Origin: an uncultured Flavobacteriaceae bacterium
GTDB lineage: Bacteria; Bacteroidota; Bacteroidia; Flavobacteriales; Flavobacteriaceae
Length of the DNA stretch: 64,000 nt
NCBI GenBank assembly: GCA_947502635.1
Contig: CANNAN010000003.1
Location: 310,001 to 374,000, forward strand
Direction of reading: 5' to 3'
Under the pieces are notes generated by a model. It was not told the origin of the DNA. It worked only from the letters and a program-made list of their open reading frames with translations, and made no database searches. Position 1 is the stretch's first letter. Every line of letters starts with the position of its first letter. Shown here in pieces: positions 34,778-42,574 of this stretch. The translations under genes and the position numbers were made by a program.

Positions 34778-35307
34778 CTAATAATCTAGACATTGATAAT
34801 AATCTGTTCTATTCGTTTTTTCAAATTTAAAATTGCAGTTGTTTATAACTATAGAATCACTTTTATCATTTTTATTATACAAAACTCCAGAAAACACACC
34901 TTTTATACCACCTAGGAATGAGTCTTTAGTAGAAGGCATTATTTCTTCAATGATTACTTTAGAAGTGTTTTTAGAGTTGCTGTTTTTGTAAATTTTAATT
35001 TTACCATTTTCGTTGATAATAAAACGAGCAAAAGAATTAAATCGCCATATTCATCATTCAAATAATAAGTGCCTGTTTCTTTTTCTCTAATAGCAGTAAT
35101 GGTATAAAATGGCATTGAATTTAATTCTGAGAGAGAACATTTAAATTTTGAGTAGCATTTATCATTGTCTATTAATGCAGGTGTACATTGTGAATTATCA
35201 ATACGCATAGTAAAAGTATTCACTGCTTGTGGGGAAGGAATTGATTAGTCGTTGGAATTACATCCAAAAATTATTGCTAAAATTAATACGAGTAAGGTTT
35301 TTTTTAT
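34778..35307 (-). pseudogene. lipoprotein gene with three disabling lesions
   Basis: Reading the minus strand with repairs gives a protein of about 175 residues. It has a lipoprotein signal (IKKTLLVLILAIIFGCNSND), a middle part (CTPALIDNDKCYSKFKCSLS, TITAIREKETGTYYLNDEYG) and a tail (FARFIINENGKIKIYKN and TDYYQCLDY). Three defects are visible: the expected ATG start is ATA (35307-35305); an in-frame TAA occurs at 35247-35245 right after the signal; and one base is missing near 35035-35041, where restoring an A joins the two frames. Three separate lesions argue for true decay rather than a sequencing error. No family recognised. Confidence 0.82.
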
Positions 35308-35492
35308 GCTATTTAGGGCTTATAATTTGAATTAATTATTTACTATAATTATTGAAAGAAAAGTAAACAAATATTATACCAAACTCAATGAAATACAAAT
35401 AGCATTTCTTAAGACAACTGTAACGTATTTAAAATAGAATTATCGGTTTGAGTGTTATACTTTGATATCACTGTCGAGAATTTATATAAACT

Positions 35493-35524
35493 AAAAGACC
35501 TCACAATTTGTAAGGTCTTTTTTT
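35493..35524 (-). terminator. hairpin downstream of the 35583 lipoprotein gene
   Basis: AAAAGACCT-C-ACA (35493-35505) pairs with TGT-A-AGGTCTTTT (35509-35521) with a single C-A mismatch and a 3-nt loop; seven T follow on the plus strand and AAAA/TTTT on the other. It lies 59 bp beyond the lipoprotein stop codon. Confidence 0.7.
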
Positions 35525-35582
35525 GTAAGCTTTTTGTATAAACACAACCTGTTTATAATATAATTATAATGCTGTGGGAATA

Positions 35583-36266
35583 TTATTTTAAGTTTTTATA
35601 CAATTGCGAATCGCTTAAAATTTCTTGCTCCTTTTTTTTTGTTTCTGCACTATTCAGGTCGATTTGTGCTTTTTGATGATCAAGCCATTTAATCAATTTA
35701 TTATTTTGAAAGTAAAATCTATTTTCAATCTTTTTGGCATCAGATTCATTAAAATGATCAGACCACTTAGCTTTTGAGTAGTTAATTTTCGTTTTAAAAA
35801 CAAAAAAGATCTTATCATTCCAATAATAATACTCTGAAATCAAATCTTCTTGACTCCCTTCAAATTTTACAATAGCCTTTTTTAAAGTAGCATCTTCATA
35901 GAACCTATTTACATTTGTAACAGCTAATCGATAGATATTTTCGCTTTCAAAAGCATAATTGTCGGGATTAGTATCTTTGGAGATGCTTATGTCCTTATTT
36001 TCTTTTTTTGTAAAGTTTGAAATGGAAGCATTAATGTTGTTAAATCGCTCTCTGATTATTTTTATTTCTTCTGAATCTTTACTTGCATTTAAAGCTGTTG
36101 ATGCTATTGATTTAGCAACTTGAGATTCTTTTTTCGTAGGATCATTCTCTTTCTGAATTTCCTTAGAGACTTTAGTATTATTAGTTACAGCCTCATTGTT
36201 TTTTTTATCACTATTACAGGAAACTATAAGCATAGTTAATCCTAATAAGGATAGGTGGTATTTCAT
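35583..36266 (-). CDS. unrecognised lipoprotein
   Basis: A 227-residue protein with a lipoprotein signal (MKYHLSLLGLTMLIVSCNS; Cys17). Residues about 20-75 are rich in Lys, Glu, Asn and Thr and look like a flexible linker or coiled segment. The C-terminal part (about 105-205) is a compact region with FEGSQEDLISEYYYWNDKIFFV and ENRFYFQNNKLIKWLD, alternating strands that suggest a small beta-rich domain. I recognise no family. Nothing in the flanking pseudogenes or chrA points to a function. Confidence 0.7.
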   Translation of the reverse strand: MKYHLSLLGLTMLIVSCNSDKKNNEAVTNNTKVSKEIQKENDPTKKESQVAKSIASTALNASKDSEEIKIIRERFNNINASISNFTKKENKDISISKDTNPDNYAFESENIYRLAVTNVNRFYEDATLKKAIVKFEGSQEDLISEYYYWNDKIFFVFKTKINYSKAKWSDHFNESDAKKIENRFYFQNNKLIKWLDHQKAQIDLNSAETKKKEQEILSDSQLYKNLK

Positions 36267-36365
36267 TCGATTTGGGTTTAAATTATCATAACGATAGGCA
36301 AAATTAATTTTTTCCTATAGAAAAGTGAGTATTTTCTCTGAAATTAAAAAAAAGTTTTTAACAGT

Positions 36366-37487
36366 TTAGATGAGAGTCAAAAGAAACCCAAACACAGCAC
36401 CACCTATAACAATAAAAGCACTATTCAGCTTTTTAAATATAAAAACGATGATTAAACTTACTGCAGCAATTAAAACAGTTCTCCAGTCTGTAACCGTATC
36501 TTTTATCATGTCGATACATACAGTTAGTATTAAAGCAACTGCGGCCACATTTACGGCATCTAAAAACGCTCTAATAATTTTTGATTTCCGCATTTTAGGA
36601 ATCAAAGGGTTTAAAATTAAAACGAAAAGAAAGGAGGGAAGGAAAATTCCAAGGGTAGCTGCAATGGCACCCCAAATACCATTCATTTGCCAACCAATAA
36701 ATGTTGCTGTCGATAAAACAGGACCAGGAGTTATTTGTCCGATAGCAACAGCATCAATGAGTGCTTGTCTGGTAAGCCAGCCATTTGCAACTAATTCAGC
36801 ATCCAGAAAGGCAAATAAAACATAACCGCTACCATATAAAATGGCGCCCACTTTTAAAAAGGTAAGAAATATTTTTAGAGTTCCTACTTTTAAAGGATTT
36901 GTTAGCTGAAATATTAAAAGCGGAATGAAACTATTTATATTGGTTCTGTTTTTTTTAATAAAATAGACTACTAAACCTAATATACCAGCACTAAAGAGTG
37001 CTACTATTTCGTTGATCCCAAGTAAACAAGCAACAATGATTATACTCCCTAAAATAGCCAGTTCTATATTTTTAATAGCTTTTTTTCCCAGGCGAAATGC
37101 TGCCATTAAAATAATAGCTATAACTGCAGGTTTAATACCATAAATAAAAGGTTCTACTTTAGGTAGTTGCCCATATTCTTGATAGAGGTAAGCCAATACA
37201 GAAGTAATAACAACTGCAGGGAAAATAAAGCAAATACCAGCAACAAAGAGCCCTTTCCATCCTGCACGTTCGTGTCCGCAATGCATGGTCATTTCTGTAG
37301 AGTTTGGACCAGGAATTAAGTTTGTAGCACCAACAAGATCAAGAAAGTGTTCTTGTGTCATCCACTTTCGTTTCTTAACAACTTCATCTTCCATCATGGC
37401 GATATGTGCAGCTGGGCCACCAAATGCAATACTGCCTAATTTGAAAAATAACTTGGCAATTTCAATTAGTTTTGCTTTTTGAGACAT
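36366..37487 (-). CDS. chrA: ChrA-family chromate transporter
   Basis: A 373-residue inner-membrane protein with two homologous halves. The first half has LGSIAFGGPAAHIAMMEDEVV and GATNLIPGPNSTEMTMHCGH; the second has LKVGAILYGSGYVLFAFL and DAVAIGQITPGPVLSTATFI. These FGG/GPG motifs mark the two-domain chromate ion transporter (CHR) family, which exports chromate; many homologues in unpolluted marine bacteria may carry other anions. The tfoX-like gene lies 27 bp upstream on the same strand and may be co-expressed. A fragment of its 3' end is repeated at 34512-34598. Confidence 0.93.
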   Translation of the reverse strand: MSQKAKLIEIAKLFFKLGSIAFGGPAAHIAMMEDEVVKKRKWMTQEHFLDLVGATNLIPGPNSTEMTMHCGHERAGWKGLFVAGICFIFPAVVITSVLAYLYQEYGQLPKVEPFIYGIKPAVIAIILMAAFRLGKKAIKNIELAILGSIIIVACLLGINEIVALFSAGILGLVVYFIKKNRTNINSFIPLLIFQLTNPLKVGTLKIFLTFLKVGAILYGSGYVLFAFLDAELVANGWLTRQALIDAVAIGQITPGPVLSTATFIGWQMNGIWGAIAATLGIFLPSFLFVLILNPLIPKMRKSKIIRAFLDAVNVAAVALILTVCIDMIKDTVTDWRTVLIAAVSLIIVFIFKKLNSAFIVIGGAVFGFLLTLI

Positions 37488-37514
37488 GTTATAACGTTCA
37501 GAAGAGAATAGTAT

Positions 37515-37889
37515 TTATTTGATCTTTTTCTTTTTTGGTTTACTCGCTTTTGCTAATGGATTAAAAGTGATACATAAATCTAACCAATATGATAAATCAT
37601 CATCGGTATCAAAACCGTCTGGTGTTACAAAAATGTATCCTCGCATCGGACGACCAGTAAAGTCCATAGGTAAACATTCTGGTTTACCTAGTTCATTTTC
37701 ATAAACAGATTCACCAATGCGAGCCATTAATAAATTATCGCCATATTTTTTATCTAAATGAATCCCACAAAGCATCTTATTATCAACCTTGAAACATAAA
37801 CCTCCCATCATTTTAAGTTCTGTGAAAGCAGTTCGTTTTTCTTTTAACTGGCGTCGTATTCTATCTGCTAAATATTCGTCGTAAGCCAT
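37515..37889 (-). CDS. TfoX/Sxy N-terminal domain protein
   Basis: A 124-residue cytoplasmic protein made of the TfoX N-terminal domain only: YLADRIRRQLKEKRTAFTEL, KMMGGLCFKVDNKMLCGIHL and MARIGESVYENEL follow the family's beta-alpha pattern, with a lysine-rich C-terminal tail. In gammaproteobacteria full-length TfoX/Sxy controls competence, but single-domain proteins in Bacteroidetes have no known role and should not be read as competence regulators. It precedes chrA by 27 bp. Confidence 0.85.
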   Translation of the reverse strand: MAYDEYLADRIRRQLKEKRTAFTELKMMGGLCFKVDNKMLCGIHLDKKYGDNLLMARIGESVYENELGKPECLPMDFTGRPMRGYIFVTPDGFDTDDDLSYWLDLCITFNPLAKASKPKKKKIK

Positions 37890-37918
37890 CGTTTTTAGTA
37901 TTAAATATTACTCTAAAT

Positions 37919-38028
37919 TAAACTTGGAGTAAATTTAATACATTTATGAATTCATCTAACAAAGCATTATGAATCAATTGGAACAAATTGTTAAACCTTT
38001 TTCAGATGATACCTAAGGGGTGACTCGT
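37919..38028 (+). pseudogene. decayed copy of the 5' end of the alanine symporter gene
   Basis: About 105 bp here match 39064-39170, the leader and first codons of the intact symporter gene, at roughly 85 per cent identity. The copy keeps the ATG (37969-37971) and reads MNQLEQIVKPFSDDT, then hits TAA where the intact gene has Trp (MNQLEQIVKSFSDYAWG). Nothing of the remaining 440 codons is found; the carbonic anhydrase gene begins at once on the other strand. It is therefore a 5' remnant in the same orientation as the full gene, the two copies flanking the carbonic anhydrase gene as direct repeats. Confidence 0.82.
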
Positions 38029-38033
38029 TTATT

Positions 38034-38819
38034 CTAGAAATGATAAGTCACAACCCGCTCATTCAAAGGTTGTTCATTACGATAATTATTAATAGGCATA
38101 TTATTTTTAAGTTTAAGGACTTCTTCAACTGATAAAATAATGGACTCTTTAAATACAATCCAATTTACATTTTCAGTACAAGGAGGAGTGGTTAATGAAC
38201 CGCTATAAGAGTAATAATGTTTATCCTCTAAAAACAAACTTGATAGATCAATTTTTTGATGAATGTCTTTTACTACGTTTTCTTTAATTGGTAAAAAGCT
38301 TTCAAAGAACTCAAATAATTGACTGTCATCACCTTCTTCACCCAAAAGACCTAAAACGGTTATTTCCCCAGCTTTACTAATATGTACCAGATGCATTTCA
38401 ATAGGGTAAATAATCCCATTTATTTTATGTTCTGAAGGTTCATGAAAATGTATTTGCTTTAAATAATATGTTTCGTTATTGTAGTTTATAGAATCACCAG
38501 TTTCAAAATCAAACTGTATGGAATGTCCGTTGTTCTCAACCTCACTTATAAGCGTAACAGGAGAGTATTGTATTTTTAAATTCTCCTGAATTTTTACAGA
38601 GTCTACATTTTTATGGATGATATTAATTGGTGATTGATGTTTACCATCACAATTTGAGCCCTTTTCAATTTCTATCCAGTATTTAGGTGATGTTTCCCCA
38701 GAATAACTCCAGTGATGTTCGTTTTCTTGATAGTTTTCGTGTATGTGTTTTTTAGAATTTGTACAAGAAATTGCAGCTATTAAAACAATACTTAAACGTA
38801 AAGTGATTTTTACATTCAT
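38034..38819 (-). CDS. alpha-carbonic anhydrase lipoprotein
   Basis: A 261-residue exported carbonic anhydrase that interconverts CO2 and bicarbonate. The signal peptide ends AAISC (Cys about 19), a lipoprotein. The alpha-class signature is complete: HQSPINI (about 61-67), zinc ligands in IHFHEPSEH and MHLVH, and the GSLTTPPCTENVNW segment with the conserved Thr near the active site. It would act in the periplasm or at the surface. The gene lies alone on the minus strand between two direct copies of the 5' region of the alanine symporter gene (37919-38028 and 39064-39170), so it may have arrived by insertion or been trapped by a duplication. Confidence 0.94.
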   Translation of the reverse strand: MNVKITLRLSIVLIAAISCTNSKKHIHENYQENEHHWSYSGETSPKYWIEIEKGSNCDGKHQSPINIIHKNVDSVKIQENLKIQYSPVTLISEVENNGHSIQFDFETGDSINYNNETYYLKQIHFHEPSEHKINGIIYPIEMHLVHISKAGEITVLGLLGEEGDDSQLFEFFESFLPIKENVVKDIHQKIDLSSLFLEDKHYYSYSGSLTTPPCTENVNWIVFKESIILSVEEVLKLKNNMPINNYRNEQPLNERVVTYHF

Positions 38820-39063
38820 GATATAAATATTTAATCATTTGTATAATAAACTCATCTTGACTTTTTATTTAAGTGAAAAGTCAAAAAAATTAATACAAAA
38901 TTACACATGGCATAATTTTAAAACCTAACTTTTGTTAGCTTTTGGAAGTATTGAATTTAAAGTTATTAACTATTTCGTTTTCGAGATTAAAAGGCAATCT
39001 TTTAAACTATTGTAAGTGTTATCTGTAAAATAGTGTCATAAACTATAAATATAATTTGTTGGG

Positions 39064-39170
39064 TTGAACTTGGAGTAATTTTAATACATTTATGAATTCA
39101 ACTAATAAAGTATTATGAACCAATTGGAGCAAATTGTTAAATCCTTTTCAGATTATGCCTGGGGACTGCC
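39064..39170 (+). repeat. direct repeat of 37919-38028 (intact side)
   Basis: The leader and first 18 codons of the alanine symporter gene; the second, decayed copy is at 37919-38028. Matching begins about 50 bp before the ATG (AACTTGGAGTAA...) and fades after the codons for FSD. The 295-bp gap before the gene shows no further feature. Confidence 0.75.
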
Positions 39171-40503
39171 TTTAGTAATACTGCTTATAGGCGGCGGTTT
39201 ATATCTTTTAGTTTTGTCAAGGTTTTTACCATTTAGGTTTATTGGTCATGCCATTCAAGTATTAAGAGGTAAGTATGATGATCCTAATGATCCAGGACAA
39301 ATTAGTCATTTCAAAGCCTTGACTACAGCACTTTCCTCAACCATTGGGATGGGAAATATTGCAGGTGTAGCAGTCGCAATTTCTGTAGGTGGTCCTGGAG
39401 CCATGTTTTGGATGTGGGTAAGTGCAGTGGTGGGTATGTCGACCAAATTTTTCACCTCGTCATTGGCTATCATGTATCGCGGTAAGGATAGTAAAGGGGA
39501 TTTACAAGGAGGGCCTATGTATTTTATTATGGAAGGCCTCGGAAAACATTGGAAACCCCTAGCTGTCATGTTTAGTTTTTTTGGAATGATTGGCGCATTG
39601 CCAGTTGTTAATGTGAATCAATTAACACAAGCTATAAACGATATCATACTCATACCAAATGGCGTTGTTGTTGGTTTAAAGTCTAATCTAATTATTGCAT
39701 TTGTTCTGGTCTCATTAACTTCTGTTATTATCCTTGGCGGATTAAAGCGTATTAGTAATGCGGCTTCTAAGATGGTCCCTTCGATGGTATTGCTGTATTT
39801 TGTATTGGTCTTATTTATTTTGATATCTAATTATGATGTGGTTCCTAAATATTTTATGATGATTTTTACAGATGCTTTTGCTGCTAATCATTATACAGAT
39901 TCACCTTTTTTGGGCGGTGTACTAGGAGCCCTTATTTTATTAGGAATTCGTCGTGGTGCCTTTTCAAATGAAGCAGGTATTGGTACAGCTCCTATGGCAC
40001 ATGGTGCAGCAAAAACCGATGAGCCAGTACGCGAAGGTTTGGTAGCTATGTTGGGACCTGCTATAGATACATTGGTTGTTTGTACGCTTACAGCTTTAGC
40101 CATTCTGGTAACTGGCGTTTGGGAAACAACCTCAGATAATGGGGTTAGTTTAACGGCTTCTGCATTTTCCTATGCTATGCCTGTTTATGGGAAATATTTA
40201 TTAATGCTTTGTGTTTTAATCTTTAGTGTATCTTCATTGTTTTCATATGCCTATTATGGTACAAAATGTATGTCGTTTTTAATAGGCGCAGAGAAAAAAC
40301 ACTACTATAATTATATCTATATAATAAGTATTGTATTAGCAGCGACTACTCCTTTTAGTGCCATGCTTAATTTAATTGATGGTACGTTTGCGCTTATGGC
40401 CATTCCAACGATGGTAGCGACATTGATTTTAGCACCTAAAGTTGTTAAAGAGTTTAAACGATATAGTAACCAACTAAACCATAATAAACATGACAAAAAG
40501 TAA
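39115..40503 (+). CDS. sodium:alanine/glycine symporter (AGCS family)
   Basis: A 462-residue inner-membrane transporter that takes up alanine or glycine with Na+. Features of the AGCS family: GGGLYLLVLSRFLPFR near the start, TALSSTIGMGNIAGVAVAIS (about 72-91), GGPMYFIMEGLG, and the signature RRGAFSNEAGIGTAPMAHG (about 279-297). About ten or eleven helices are predicted. The 3' end overlaps the DUF4212 gene by 14 bp, so it is translated together with the acetate-type symporter genes that follow; a Na+-coupled uptake cluster. A decayed copy of its 5' end is at 37919-38028. Confidence 0.93.
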   Translation: MNQLEQIVKSFSDYAWGLPLVILLIGGGLYLLVLSRFLPFRFIGHAIQVLRGKYDDPNDPGQISHFKALTTALSSTIGMGNIAGVAVAISVGGPGAMFWMWVSAVVGMSTKFFTSSLAIMYRGKDSKGDLQGGPMYFIMEGLGKHWKPLAVMFSFFGMIGALPVVNVNQLTQAINDIILIPNGVVVGLKSNLIIAFVLVSLTSVIILGGLKRISNAASKMVPSMVLLYFVLVLFILISNYDVVPKYFMMIFTDAFAANHYTDSPFLGGVLGALILLGIRRGAFSNEAGIGTAPMAHGAAKTDEPVREGLVAMLGPAIDTLVVCTLTALAILVTGVWETTSDNGVSLTASAFSYAMPVYGKYLLMLCVLIFSVSSLFSYAYYGTKCMSFLIGAEKKHYYNYIYIISIVLAATTPFSAMLNLIDGTFALMAIPTMVATLILAPKVVKEFKRYSNQLNHNKHDKK

Positions 40504-40744
40504 TGCAAAAGCCTATTGGAAGGAAAATATAAGATATGTACTTATATTATTGTTAGTTTGGTTCTTGGTGTCTTATGGCGCAGGAATTATATTTAAAGAT
40601 GCTCTTAATAACATAAAAATAGGTGGTTTTAAGTTAGGTTTTTGGTTTGCGCAACAGGGAGCTATGTATGTGTTTGTCATACTTATATTTGTATATGTTC
40701 GCCTGATGAATAAACTTGATAAAAAATATGGTTATGACGCATAG
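40490..40744 (+). CDS. DUF4212 small subunit of a sodium:solute symporter
   Basis: An 84-residue protein with two membrane helices (about 13-32 and 48-70) and the family pattern YWKENIRYVLILLLVWFLVS and GFKLGFWFAQQGAMYVFV. DUF4212 proteins accompany ActP-like symporters of the VC_2705 subfamily in many bacteria and are thought to be their small subunit. It overlaps the alanine symporter gene by 14 bp and the next symporter gene by about 11 bp. Confidence 0.93.
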   Translation: MTKSNAKAYWKENIRYVLILLLVWFLVSYGAGIIFKDALNNIKIGGFKLGFWFAQQGAMYVFVILIFVYVRLMNKLDKKYGYDA

Positions 40745-42461
40745 TATCATGTTGGTGGAATCGTTAGGCGTTCAAAACTGGACCTATATTTTAGTCGGTG
40801 TTACATTTGCCATATATATAGGCATTGCCATATGGTCTAGAGCGAGCTCTACACAAGAATTTTATGTTGCTGGTGGCGGTGTTTCTCCGTTAGCTAATGG
40901 TATGGCGACTGCTGCAGATTGGATGAGTGCTGCATCTTTTATATCTATGGCAGGTATTATATCTTTTGCAGGTTACGACGGTGCTGTTTATTTAATGGGC
41001 TGGACAGGAGGTTATGTACTGCTAGCATTATTATTAGCGCCTTATTTACGGAAATTTGGAAAGTTTACAGTACCCGATTTTATTGGTGATCGGTATTATT
41101 CAAAAACAGCACGACTTGTTGCTGTGTTCTGTGCTTTATTAGTGTCCTTTACTTATGTTGCAGGTCAAATGCGAGGTGTCGGTATTGTGTTTTCCCGATT
41201 TTTAGAAGTTGATATTAACACTGGTGTCATCATTGGGATGCTAATCGTTTTATTTTATGCGGTTCTTGGAGGTATGAAGGGGATCACTTATACTCAAGTA
41301 GCTCAATATTGCGTCCTTATTTTTGCTTTTATGGTACCAGCTATTTTTATATCTATTCAGATGACAGGGAACCCCATCCCACAATTAGGATTTGGTAGTG
41401 AATTAGCGGATGGATCTGGAACTTATTTACTGGATAAATTAGATGGTTTAAGTACCGAACTTGGATTTGCAGAGTATACCGAAGGTTCTAAATCGTTAAT
41501 AGATGTTTTTGCTATTACGCTAGCGCTAATGGTTGGAACAGCAGGATTACCTCATGTTATTGTACGCTTTTTCACAGTAAAACGTGTTAAAGATGCACGT
41601 AAGTCCGCTGGAATAGCTTTATTGCTAATAGCCATATTATATACTGCAGCGCCAGCAGTGGCCGTATTTGCCAGAACAAATATGATTGAAACAGTGTCAA
41701 ATCAGCCGTATGCTAATGTTCCAGGATGGTTTAAGAAATGGGAAACAACAGGACTGATTGCATTTACGGATAAAAATAATGATGGCCTGATTCAGTATGT
41801 AGCAGATGCCTCTAAAAATGAATTAGTGATTGATAGAGATATTATGGTACTTGCAAATCCAGAAATAGCCAATTTACCAGATTGGGTTATTGCATTAGTG
41901 GCGGCTGGAGGATTGGCAGCTGCTTTATCTACAGCAGCTGGATTATTATTGGTTATTTCTTCGTCTGTATCTCACGATTTAATTAAAAAGATTTTAAAAC
42001 CTACAATTTCAGAGAAAGGAGAATTGGTAGCTGCCCGTTTATCGGCGGTTGGAGCCGTTTGTGTTGCTGGATATTTTGGGATTAATCCACCTGGTTTTGT
42101 CGCAGCAGTTGTTGCTTTAGCTTTTGGGCTAGCAGCAGCATCTTTTTTCCCAGCTATTATTTTAGGAATTTTTTATAAGCGTATGAATAAGGAAGGTGCC
42201 ATTGCAGGTATGGTTGTTGGTATTACTGCTATGTTATTATATATGATTAAATATAAATTGGGTTGGTTTGATAACGTGCTTCCCGATAAAAGCGACTGGT
42301 GGTTTGGTATTTCGCCAGAAGGTTTTGGAACGATAGCGATGATTTTAAACTTTATAGTATCTATAGTCATTATGAAGTTTACACCAGAACCGCCAAAAGA
42401 TGTTCAGGAAATAGTAGAAAATATTAGAATTCCGAGCGGGGCAGGGGGAGCTACACATTAA
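40734..42461 (+). CDS. ActP-like sodium:solute symporter (VC_2705 subfamily)
   Basis: An inner-membrane symporter of about 575 residues, predicted to take up acetate or another short carboxylate with Na+. SSS-family landmarks: NWTYILVGVTFAIYIGIAIW, FYVAGGGVSPLANGMATAAD, WMSAASFISMAGIISFAGYD and GTAGLPHVIVRFFTV. A long soluble insert with KNNDGLIQYVADASKNELVI (about 335-375) is typical of this subfamily. The frame is open further upstream to a TTG at 40716; ATG at 40734 gives an 11-bp overlap with the DUF4212 gene, and ATG at 40749 is also possible. acs follows 113 bp later. Confidence 0.9.
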   Translation: MTHSIMLVESLGVQNWTYILVGVTFAIYIGIAIWSRASSTQEFYVAGGGVSPLANGMATAADWMSAASFISMAGIISFAGYDGAVYLMGWTGGYVLLALLLAPYLRKFGKFTVPDFIGDRYYSKTARLVAVFCALLVSFTYVAGQMRGVGIVFSRFLEVDINTGVIIGMLIVLFYAVLGGMKGITYTQVAQYCVLIFAFMVPAIFISIQMTGNPIPQLGFGSELADGSGTYLLDKLDGLSTELGFAEYTEGSKSLIDVFAITLALMVGTAGLPHVIVRFFTVKRVKDARKSAGIALLLIAILYTAAPAVAVFARTNMIETVSNQPYANVPGWFKKWETTGLIAFTDKNNDGLIQYVADASKNELVIDRDIMVLANPEIANLPDWVIALVAAGGLAAALSTAAGLLLVISSSVSHDLIKKILKPTISEKGELVAARLSAVGAVCVAGYFGINPPGFVAAVVALAFGLAAASFFPAIILGIFYKRMNKEGAIAGMVVGITAMLLYMIKYKLGWFDNVLPDKSDWWFGISPEGFGTIAMILNFIVSIVIMKFTPEPPKDVQEIVENIRIPSGAGGATH

Positions 42462-42574
42462 ATACTTATGTCTATAATTTTATGTTACTGATATAAATTA
42501 TTGAGCCAATTAGATATTATTTTTATTATTTTAGGCATTCAGAATTAATTTTTAGAATAGCAGGTATAAGTCAT

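Noticed and set aside
37515-37889. TfoX-like gene as evidence of natural competence
   Set aside because: Only the N-terminal domain is present and no competence genes adjoin it.
34353-39170. Insertion sequence or transposon as the cause of the duplicated fragments
   Set aside because: No transposase frame, terminal inverted repeats or short target duplications were seen in the interval.
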